This document shows, one piece after another, positions 1-6,526 of a DNA stretch of 8,825 bases (position 1 is its first letter; each line of letters opens with the position of its first letter). A program made the position numbers and the translations under genes. The notes beneath the pieces were generated by a model, which had not been told where the DNA came from, searched no databases, and worked only from the letters and a program-made list of their open reading frames with translations. Source of the DNA: Roseilinea sp034431495 (GTDB taxonomy: Bacteria > Chloroflexota > Anaerolineae > J036 > Brachytrichaceae); contig DAOUDB010000307.1 in assembly GCA_034431495.1 (NCBI GenBank), forward strand, positions 1 through 8,825, in the 5' to 3' direction.

Positions 1-1
1 G

Positions 2-634
2 CGCGCTGTCGAAGCGGCGCTCAGACAGCCTGCGCCCGACGCCTTCATCTTGCTGGTCGATGCGCTGCGCCAGGCGATGCTGCGCGCGCAAGTCTATCCC
101 GACCAGCGCGCCATGAAATGGTCGAAGCTGTTGCTCAATCTGATCGGCAACGCCACCAGCGCAATTCTCGACCTGACGCCGGCCCAGATTTACGCCGATC
201 CACGCCTGTTTAGATTGGAGATGCGCATGCTGCGCGAGACGCTGGCGGTGGCGCGCGCGGCCGGCATTCGCATGGTGAATCTGCCCGGCGCGCCGGCAGC
301 CTGGCTGGCCGGCCTGATCCGCGCGCTGCCCGACCGGGCGCTGCGGCCGGTGTTGCGGCGCTCCATCTCGCGCGGGCGCGGCGACAAAATGCCCTCGTTC
401 TATTACGATGTGCCGCGCGCCGGCGCTGTGTCCCGCTGGCGCTGCGAAGTGGCCTGGCTCAACGGAGCCGTGACGGCGCTGGGCCGGCAACTGGGAGTTG
501 CCACGCCGGTCAATGCAGCCCTGACCGATGTGCTGACCGACCTGGTGGCCGGCCGCGATGATCCGGCGGGATGGGCCGGCCGGGTTGATCGCCTGCTTGA
601 ATTCGTCGCGAGGCGCGAGACAGACGACAGATGA
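2..634 (+). CDS. 2-dehydropantoate 2-reductase (ketopantoate reductase, PanE/ApbA family), 5'-truncated by window edge
   Basis: This is the C-terminal 210 residues of a protein whose start lies left of the window; the reading frame is open from base 2, so the TTG at 50 is not needed as a start. The family reduces ketopantoate to pantoate with NADPH in pantothenate and CoA synthesis. What is visible is the helical ApbA C-terminal domain: KWSKLLLNLIGN (fragment residues about 39-50), whose second lysine matches the catalytic Lys of E. coli PanE, and CEVAWLNG (about 148-155), whose Glu matches the substrate-binding Glu of the E. coli enzyme. The NADPH-binding Rossmann half with its GxGxxG is outside the window. 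Paralogues of this family often have unproven substrates, so panE is not assigned as a symbol. The last residues (ETDDR) are encoded by a short heptad array. The gene converges on the minus-strand run; stop is TGA at 632-634. Confidence 0.88.
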   Translation, partial: RAVEAALRQPAPDAFILLVDALRQAMLRAQVYPDQRAMKWSKLLLNLIGNATSAILDLTPAQIYADPRLFRLEMRMLRETLAVARAAGIRMVNLPGAPAAWLAGLIRALPDRALRPVLRRSISRGRGDKMPSFYYDVPRAGAVSRWRCEVAWLNGAVTALGRQLGVATPVNAALTDVLTDLVAGRDDPAGWAGRVDRLLEFVARRETDDR

Positions 635-637
635 CAG
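617..637. repeat. Three-unit heptad array (xxGACAG) at the 3' end of the ketopantoate reductase gene
   Basis: Three consecutive 7-base units (617-623, 624-630, 631-637) all end in GACAG; only the first two bases vary. They encode the final residues of the upstream protein and contain its TGA stop. The same 7-bp periodicity recurs at other borders in this window. Confidence 0.6.
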
Positions 638-668
638 ATGGCTATCTGGGACGAGTCGTCAATCTGTC
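633..668. terminator. Possible hairpin between convergent genes
   Basis: The gap between the two convergent genes (635-673) holds a 7-bp inverted repeat, GACAGAT at 633-639 against ATCTGTC at 662-668, and a smaller nested alternative, CAGAT/ATCTG at 635-648 with a 4-base loop. There is no clear T-tract on either side, so a role as bidirectional terminator is only suggested by position. Confidence 0.22.
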
Positions 669-673
669 AATCG

Positions 674-1039
674 TCACTGTTCCCAATCGTCAAGTTGCCA
701 ATCGTCAGTTGCCGGCTTGATCTGTTGGGCCACGATGGTTTCGATGGCTGTCAGCGCGTCGCGCAATTCGGCGGGGTCTTGCAGGTCAAACAGCACGGTG
801 ATGGTGGCGCTGCGCTCGACCAGCACCAGCGCCTCGCGGTCGAGGGCGGGGGCAGTGGTTTCGTGGGCCGGTTCGGTCATGTAGGCCACCGTTGCTTTCA
901 GCCGGCCGCTGTTGTCGATCGCCACTTCCCACACGGCGTCTTGCTCGCGGCGGGCGATCACGGCATCGCCGCAGGTCACATCGAAGCCGGCGGACTCAAA
1001 AGCAGCGGTGAGGATGTTGGCGTCCAGTGTGAACGACAT
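674..1039 (-). CDS. Hypothetical protein, 121 aa, translationally coupled to the PLD-like gene
   Basis: I do not recognise this protein. It begins MSFTLDANIL at the ATG complementary to 1037-1039 and ends at TGA 674-676. The start is supported by a strong AAGGAG (1050-1055) ten bases upstream and by a TGATG junction with the preceding PLD gene, which points to translational coupling. An open frame continues upstream to 1453, but that part is antisense-like and overlaps the PLD gene. The protein is soluble, acidic, without signal peptide or membrane segment, and about 105 residues read like one alpha/beta domain, with possible strands near 37-55 and 71-85 and a helix near 88-106. The last eleven residues (TDDWQLDDWEQ) come from a tandem repeat and are probably not part of the fold. 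As the last gene of the run, it may serve the same process as the DUF58, vWA and PLD proteins; this is inference. Confidence 0.72.
   Translation of the reverse strand: MSFTLDANILTAAFESAGFDVTCGDAVIARREQDAVWEVAIDNSGRLKATVAYMTEPAHETTAPALDREALVLVERSATITVLFDLQDPAELRDALTAIETIVAQQIKPATDDWQLDDWEQ
679..713. repeat. Tandem 14/15-bp repeat forming the C-terminus of the 121-aa protein
   Basis: GTTCCCAATCGTCA (679-692), one extra A, GTTGCCAATCGTCA (694-707) and a partial GTTGCC (708-713) stand in tandem. A further CAATCGTCA lies just outside at 668-676. The two full units differ by one base. The 14-bp unit is twice the 7-bp period seen elsewhere. Read on the minus strand, the array encodes the duplicated DDW motif and the last residues of the gene. 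Confidence 0.75.
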
Positions 1040-2142
1040 CAGCGATCGACTCCTTTGTTCCAGTCTTTCTCGAACGCTTCGAGCATGCGCTGAATCGCCG
1101 GCCGGTCCGAGAGCAGAATCCCCAGCTCGCGGTTGAAGTCGAGCGACGTGGTGGTGATGTTCTCCGAGCCGGTGTAGGCAAACACCCCATCGGCCACAAA
1201 CATCTTGGCGTGGATGTATGGGCTGCGCACATAGCGCACGTTGACCCCGCCGGCCTGTAGCGCGTCCAGCCCTTTGCTCTCGCCGGTTGTGGAGGGCGAG
1301 GTAATCAGGCGCACCGTCACGCCGCGCTTGACTGCCTCGGTCATCAATGCAATCTGGCGCGTGTCCTCGGCCACTTCTGCGTACACCTCCAGTGTGCGCG
1401 TGGCGGCGTTGATCACGCTGTTGATCCGCTCGCGCGAATTGACCGGACTCCATACCAGATGCGGGCGCTGCGGCGTGAATGCTTCGCGCTGCCAGTCTGC
1501 CTCGAATGCGGCGGCGACTTCGGCGACATCGGCCGGGTCGCGGGTGATGACAAGCAATTCGCGGTTGCGGGTGAACGCGGCTTTGGTCATGTTCGCCGTC
1601 ATGATGACAGCCAGATCGTCGATCACGAAACTCTTTTCATGCGTGAAGCGAAAGGTGGGATTGGTGTACTTGACATCGACGCCGGCCTGTTTGAGCTTGT
1701 CGAACATCTGTTTGGTGGCGCCGGCGCCGCCGAACGGCTTTTCTTCCAGCATGGCGCGCACTTCCGCCCCATTGCGCATCGCCGCCTGCATGGCGTCGAT
1801 CACCTGCTCATCGGTCAGCAGATATACCTTCATGTACACGCGCCGGCGGGCCTGCGCGATCATGTCCAGCAATTCCTGCTCGCTATCTTCGGGATAGACG
1901 TGCAACTCGATGTTGGTGGCGCCGGGCAATGCCGCCGCCTCGGTGGGCGTGGCCGGCGGGGTCGGGGCAGGCTGCGGCTGCGGGAAGAGCTGATCTCGCA
2001 GCGCAAGAAAGCCGACCAGGATCAGCCCGGCGACGAGCGCGATCAACTGCGCCTGGCTGATGCCGCTATGTGCGTTCTTGTTGGACGCGGGCTTCTTTCT
2101 GGGCTTGGGTGTTGGATCAGCTTTGGATGACGAGCGTTTCAC
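1039..2142 (-). CDS. Membrane-anchored phospholipase D-like protein with two HKD motifs
   Basis: A 367-residue PLD-superfamily protein with a GTG start chosen because AGGAGG lies just before it. Order: a lysine-rich N-terminus (1-29), one membrane segment (about 31-48), a proline/alanine-rich linker (about 54-73), then two PLD half-domains. HKD motif 1 is HEKSFVID (H168, K170, D175) followed by TANMT; motif 2 is HAKMFVAD (H311, K313, D318) followed by GSEN (325-328). Both are followed by NREL (193-196 and 337-340). Known PLD enzymes use the two histidines on phosphodiester bonds, in phospholipid hydrolysis or transfer, or as nucleases; the sequence does not decide which. Positive N-terminal residues suggest N-in topology with the catalytic domain outside the membrane. 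The first motif lacks the usual GS, but both HKD triads are complete, so activity is expected. It lies 66 nt behind the vWA gene and overlaps the next gene by one base. Confidence 0.9.
   Translation of the reverse strand: MKRSSSKADPTPKPRKKPASNKNAHSGISQAQLIALVAGLILVGFLALRDQLFPQPQPAPTPPATPTEAAALPGATNIELHVYPEDSEQELLDMIAQARRRVYMKVYLLTDEQVIDAMQAAMRNGAEVRAMLEEKPFGGAGATKQMFDKLKQAGVDVKYTNPTFRFTHEKSFVIDDLAVIMTANMTKAAFTRNRELLVITRDPADVAEVAAAFEADWQREAFTPQRPHLVWSPVNSRERINSVINAATRTLEVYAEVAEDTRQIALMTEAVKRGVTVRLITSPSTTGESKGLDALQAGGVNVRYVRSPYIHAKMFVADGVFAYTGSENITTTSLDFNRELGILLSDRPAIQRMLEAFEKDWNKGVDR
1050..1055 (-). promoter_or_regulatory. Ribosome binding site for the 121-aa protein (inside the PLD gene)
   Basis: AAGGAG on the minus strand, ten bases before the ATG at 1039-1037. 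It lies within the coding end of the PLD-like gene and decides the short start over the longer open frame. Confidence 0.65.
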
Positions 2143-2146
2143 TGGG

Positions 2147-2152
2147 CCTCCT
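2147..2152 (-). promoter_or_regulatory. Ribosome binding site deciding the GTG start of the PLD-like gene
   Basis: A full AGGAGG on the minus strand, four bases before the GTG at 2142-2140. The spacing is short, but no better start codon lies nearby upstream of the membrane segment. Confidence 0.6.
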
Positions 2153-2176
2153 GGGGACAGACGATGCGCGTGTGTT

Positions 2177-2204
2177 GCGTATTCAGCATTGCGTATTGGG
2201 CAGG
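2177..2204. repeat. Heptad-periodic repeat between the vWA and PLD genes
   Basis: Four 7-base units: GCGTATT at 2177-2183 and again at 2191-2197, CAGCATT between them, and GGGCAGG after. Seen as a longer unit, TTGCGTATT is repeated 14 bases apart (2175-2183, 2189-2197). It fills most of the 66-nt gap between two genes that otherwise look like one operon. Confidence 0.6.
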
Positions 2205-2208
2205 ACAG

Positions 2209-4143
2209 TCAGGTGTTGGGGGAGCGGGTGTCACGCTTGAAGTTCAACGCCGGCAGCCCGCGCTGATAGATCCACCATTCTGCCAACAGCACAACCAGCG
2301 CCAGCGCTGCCAGCCACTGCCATATCTCGCGCTGAGAGGTTGCCATCTCTGCGCCGGCTGCGGGAGCGAATTCTGTTCTGCCAGCCATTGCTTGCAGGTT
2401 CGGCGCGATGTTCGACTCGGCCGGATTCATGAAGTTGACGGCGAAGTCGCTGCGTGTGGGCGCGCGCACGCCGCTCACAAGAGCCTGATAGATGCCGGGC
2501 TGGTCGGTGTCTGCAAAGCCGCGGTCGCCCACGGTCACAACTGATCCATCCGGCAGTTGCACCATGCTGTTGGGCGGCAGCGCCACAGCTTCGCCCGGCC
2601 TGACTGAGGCGGGGATGCTGGCGCCCTGGGCCGGCGCAAGCCATTCGACGGCATTGGCGATCAACACCGGGAAAGCAATCTGCAATGGCAGGTCGCTGCG
2701 GCGCAGATCGAACGGGATGACCACAATACGCCCCGCTGGCTGGGGGCCTGCCGAAGGCGACTCGATGGGCTGACCCGCGTACAGCGCCGGCCCGCCCTGT
2801 GTTTGAACCACCGGCCTGAGCCAGGCCGGCGCATCGAGCAGCGCAGCGCTCAGGATGTTCACGCCGCGCCAGTCCACTGCCTCCACGATCGGATGCGCTT
2901 CGCTGCGCACATACGCTGTGTTGCTGAACTGGCCGGTGACGGTGAAAGGAGCGGCTGCGCCCACATACAACACATTCGCTTCTGCCGGCAGTGTCATGGT
3001 CAGGTTATCGAGGATGAACAGATCGAAGCCGAAATCGCGGCCAGCGGTGAAAAGCAGGCCGGCATCCGACAGGATGGGCGGCGTTATCGCCCGCGTGACT
3101 TCCAGTTCGGGCAAGGCGACCAGCGCCTGTTCGAGGAACACATTGCCCCGGCTGAGCAGCAGGGCGCGGCGGATGTTGCGCACCGTGTTGACGGCATAGG
3201 CTGTGTCGTCGATGGCGAGCGCATTCCCTGCGCCGGCCTGGAGTGTGGCCTGGATTGCAGAAGCGCGCAGATCGAGTCCGTTCACCGTCCAGGCGACCGA
3301 TTGCCCGGCCGGCACGACCCACGTGCGGGCATCGGCCAGCGCGCCATCCACACGCAACGACACCAGCGCCTCGCGCGGCTGGCTGCCCATGTTCTCAACG
3401 CGCACCAGCGCGGCCAGCCCTTGCAATGTGCGCCGCAGCGACAGGTTGGTGATGGCGAGGTTATCGCCGGAAGTGCCGATGGGGATGAAACGAGCTGTGT
3501 CACTCAACAAACTCAAGGGCGACGCCGGCGACCCGTTGGCCGGGCCGGCGGTGGACGTGGCGCCGGCTCCGTCACTGATTACCGTGATGAACGGCAATTC
3601 GCTGCCGACTGTGGCCTGCGCCAGCGCGATCGCCGCGCTCCAGTTGGCCGCGTGCAAAGAAGGTTGCGCGGCGTCCAGCGCGTTCAGCAATTCGGCTTTG
3701 TTGTCCGTCGCGGCGGTCAATGCCCGTGGCGCGCGGTCGACCAAAATGATCGACATGGCATCGCCAGGGCCGAGTTGCTCGATCATGTCACGCGCGCGGG
3801 CGCGGGCGGCCTCGAAGCGCGATGGCAGCATGTCGGTGGCCTGCATCGACGCCGAAGCGTCGAGCAGCACAATGTGACGCCCGCTGACGCCGCCAGGCGC
3901 TTCGACGTAGGGACGGGTTAGCGCAAAGACCAGGAAGGCCAGCGTGATGAGTTGGAGCAGCAGCAGCAGGTTGCGGCGCAATCGCTGCCATAGGGTGTTG
4001 GCTTCGCGGTCGAGCAACACCTGCCGCCACAACAGCGTGCTAGAGACAGTCTGTTCGCGCCGGCGCAACCGCAGCAGGTACAACAGCAAAATCGGGATTG
4101 CAATGAGCGCGAACAAGAGGGCCGGCGCGTTCAACACATTCAT
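2209..4143 (-). CDS. BatA-like membrane protein with von Willebrand factor A domain
   Basis: A 644-residue protein starting MNVLNAPALLF at ATG 4143-4141, preceded by GCGGAAG. The N-terminus matches the double-transmembrane BatA type: membrane segments about 8-24 and 59-77 with an arginine-rich cytoplasmic loop (RLRRR, 25-29) between. A vWA domain follows (about 88-200) with the metal-binding MIDAS motif DASASM (D95, S97, S99) and VISDG near 188-192. Next comes a beta-rich stretch (about 228-300, CARDB-like in feel), then TAYAVNTVRNIRRALLLSRGN (about 314-334), which occurs in BatA relatives, then a long region I cannot assign and a C-terminal membrane segment (about 607-626). By the positive-inside rule the vWA domain faces outward. 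In known modules DUF58, vWA proteins and a MoxR ATPase act together in envelope stress or complex assembly; here DUF58 is directly upstream (22 nt) but no MoxR is seen. The exact role is unknown. Confidence 0.88.
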   Translation of the reverse strand: MNVLNAPALLFALIAIPILLLYLLRLRRREQTVSSTLLWRQVLLDREANTLWQRLRRNLLLLLQLITLAFLVFALTRPYVEAPGGVSGRHIVLLDASASMQATDMLPSRFEAARARARDMIEQLGPGDAMSIILVDRAPRALTAATDNKAELLNALDAAQPSLHAANWSAAIALAQATVGSELPFITVISDGAGATSTAGPANGSPASPLSLLSDTARFIPIGTSGDNLAITNLSLRRTLQGLAALVRVENMGSQPREALVSLRVDGALADARTWVVPAGQSVAWTVNGLDLRASAIQATLQAGAGNALAIDDTAYAVNTVRNIRRALLLSRGNVFLEQALVALPELEVTRAITPPILSDAGLLFTAGRDFGFDLFILDNLTMTLPAEANVLYVGAAAPFTVTGQFSNTAYVRSEAHPIVEAVDWRGVNILSAALLDAPAWLRPVVQTQGGPALYAGQPIESPSAGPQPAGRIVVIPFDLRRSDLPLQIAFPVLIANAVEWLAPAQGASIPASVRPGEAVALPPNSMVQLPDGSVVTVGDRGFADTDQPGIYQALVSGVRAPTRSDFAVNFMNPAESNIAPNLQAMAGRTEFAPAAGAEMATSQREIWQWLAALALVVLLAEWWIYQRGLPALNFKRDTRSPNT

Positions 4144-4165
4144 CTTCCGCTTTCCGTGTCGCGCT

Positions 4166-5092
4166 TCATACCAACCAGCCTTCGCGGCGCAAATCGCGCA
4201 ACATGATCTGCTCGATCGGCGTTGCCGTGTTCGTCAGATGATAGCGCGCGCCGCGTTTGCGGCACAGGTCGTTGAGCGCGGCTGTCCATGCGCGCAGGCG
4301 GTCGCGGTACTGGCGCAGCGTCGCATCGTCGAGGCTGACATCCTGGGTGGCGGCAGTCTCGATATCCTTCAGCCGGACATCGCCGGCAAGTTCGGGTTCC
4401 AACTCGGCCGGGCACAACGTGTGCAACAGCCGCGTGTCGAGCCGGCTGGCGCCCAGCGCATTCAAGCCCTCGGTGCAGCCTTCGGCGTCGAGAAGATCAG
4501 AAATGATGACGCAAATGCCGGGTCGCGCATCGAGGGCGTAGCGTTTCCACCATACATTCAGGCCGGCTGTCGGCGCAAGCAGGCTTGGCTCGATGCGTGA
4601 CTCGCGCAGATGCATTTCGGCCGATCTGCTTTCCATGAAAGCGATCAACTCTGCTGTCGCAGTCACACCACGCTTGGGGCCAAAACGTTCGCGGGTGCTT
4701 AGCTCCAGCTGCAAACGGTCGCCAGATGTCAGCGCAATGTGGCCGATGGCGATGGCGAGTTGCGCGGCGCGCGTCCACTTGCCCGATGCGCCGGCGCTGC
4801 CGTCGTTCGTCTCGTCTCTCCAGCGCATAGACGGGCTGGCGTCGAGAAGGATGTGCACAGTGAGGTCCTGTTCGTCTTCGTAAAGCTTGATGAAAGGCTT
4901 CTCCAGCCGGGCGTAGATGTTCCAATCTACGCGGCGGGGATCATCGCCGGGGGTGTAGTTGCGGTAGTCGGCAAACTCGATGGAGCGGCCGCGGCGCATG
5001 CTGCGGCGCTCGCCTATCAGATTGCCGGGCCGGCGCTTTGGCGAGGCCAGTTGCAACCCATACAACGACCTGAGAAAAGATTCAGACAACAC
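4166..5092 (-). CDS. DUF58 domain-containing protein
   Basis: A 308-residue soluble protein of the DUF58 family. The signature is plain: EFADYRNYTPGDDPRRVDWN (39-58), then ARLEKPFIKLYEDEQD (61-76), and a vWA-like metal site LLDASPSM (82-89) with the DxSxS pattern. The C-terminal part LHTLCPAELEPELAGDVRL (223-241) is also typical. DUF58 proteins are usually encoded between a MoxR AAA+ ATPase and membrane vWA proteins; the vWA partner follows 22 nt downstream, whereas the upstream neighbour is a dehydrogenase 24 nt away. The GTG at 5092-5090 is the likely start: the next codon is TTG, and the upstream frame is closed by the TAG of the dehydrogenase, eight codons earlier and in the same frame. 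The ribosome binding site is weak (GGAA about ten bases upstream), so coupling to the upstream gene is plausible. Unlike some relatives it lacks N-terminal membrane helices. Confidence 0.9.
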   Translation of the reverse strand: MLSESFLRSLYGLQLASPKRRPGNLIGERRSMRRGRSIEFADYRNYTPGDDPRRVDWNIYARLEKPFIKLYEDEQDLTVHILLDASPSMRWRDETNDGSAGASGKWTRAAQLAIAIGHIALTSGDRLQLELSTRERFGPKRGVTATAELIAFMESRSAEMHLRESRIEPSLLAPTAGLNVWWKRYALDARPGICVIISDLLDAEGCTEGLNALGASRLDTRLLHTLCPAELEPELAGDVRLKDIETAATQDVSLDDATLRQYRDRLRAWTAALNDLCRKRGARYHLTNTATPIEQIMLRDLRREGWLV

Positions 5093-5116
5093 CGTGACGA
5101 TTTCCGATATAGGATT

Positions 5117-6178
<1,062 letters not shown>

Positions 6179-6200
6179 ATCCAATACACCATAGGCGGTG

Positions 6201-6206
6201 ATTGTA
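6201..6206 (-). promoter_or_regulatory. Possible -10 box for the dehydrogenase and downstream run
   Basis: TACAAT on the minus strand ends 22 bases before the dehydrogenase ATG, so transcription would begin about 15 bases before the start codon. No matching -35 is visible at 16-18 bases and there is no clear ribosome binding site in the short leader. Position is the main support. Confidence 0.3.
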
Positions 6207-6513
6207 CCCGCCGCAGTGGCGCTCTCCGGTGGCTTCGACAAGTTCAACCATCGAAGTCGGTGCGATTTGACAGTTTTTCTGCGCGGCTCCGCTTGAGGGG
6301 TGTTACTGGAATTCATGCGCAGGGATCTGCCCGGATGGCATTACGGCCGGATTCGGCGCTGCCGATTCTGCGGTTCGTGAAAACGTATCCTTGAGAGGCC
6401 GGCTGTGATGATCTGGAGGATAATCAATTTCATGCGCCATTGAGAGCGCTGAGTATTGTTTGCCCTGTTCATCGTTTTGGCCGTGTAGCAAATCGTGGCT
6501 GCTTCATTAATAG

Positions 6514-6520
6514 AAGGAGG
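6514..6520 (+). promoter_or_regulatory. Ribosome binding site deciding the protease start
   Basis: AAGGAGG lies six bases before ATG 6527-6529, an ideal spacing. It fixes this ATG over the upstream in-frame TTG at 6440, and the resulting protein begins directly with a signal peptide. Confidence 0.85.
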
Positions 6521-6526
6521 CGCGTC

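Larger units (their letters stand above)
6179..6526. other. Intergenic region between divergent genes (348 nt)
   Basis: This gap separates the start of the minus-strand run from the protease gene. I see no convincing coding sequence; the open frames entering it from both sides (to 6316 on minus, from 6440 on plus) are unconserved-looking extensions. For the minus side it holds a TACAAT box (6201-6206). For the plus side GATAAT at 6419-6424 could be a -10 box, but the nearest TTGAGA (6391-6396) is 22 bases away, too far for a normal promoter. A TTGACA at 6267-6272 lacks a matching -10. No riboswitch or tRNA-like fold is evident. Confidence 0.5.

Noticed and set aside
668..713. Possible CRISPR-like repeats
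   Set aside because: Units are 14-15 bp in direct tandem without unique spacers, and no cas gene is nearby.
1040..1453. Upstream extension of the 121-aa protein (to 259 codons)
   Set aside because: The extension overlaps the PLD gene in another frame and reads as arginine-rich noise, whereas the ATG at 1039 has a strong ribosome binding site and sits at the PLD stop.
1459..2130. Plus-strand open frame (223 codons) opposite the PLD gene
   Set aside because: Antisense to two complete HKD motifs; composition is that of a shadow frame and there is no ribosome binding site.
2803..3921. Long plus-strand open frame (372 codons) opposite the vWA gene
   Set aside because: It is fully antisense to a well-supported vWA gene, its product is rich in Arg, Gln, His and Gly as expected for a high-GC shadow frame, and it shows no recognisable domain.
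674..5092. A classic complete MoxR-DUF58-vWA operon
   Set aside because: No AAA+ ATPase with Walker motifs lies upstream or downstream in the window; the upstream neighbour is a dehydrogenase.
6179..6316. 46-codon N-terminal extension of the dehydrogenase
   Set aside because: Family members begin a few residues before the IPGDGIG motif; the extension shows no family similarity and no better start signal.
6440..6526. 29-codon N-terminal extension of the protease from a TTG
   Set aside because: The ATG at 6527 has AAGGAGG six bases upstream and opens directly into a signal peptide.
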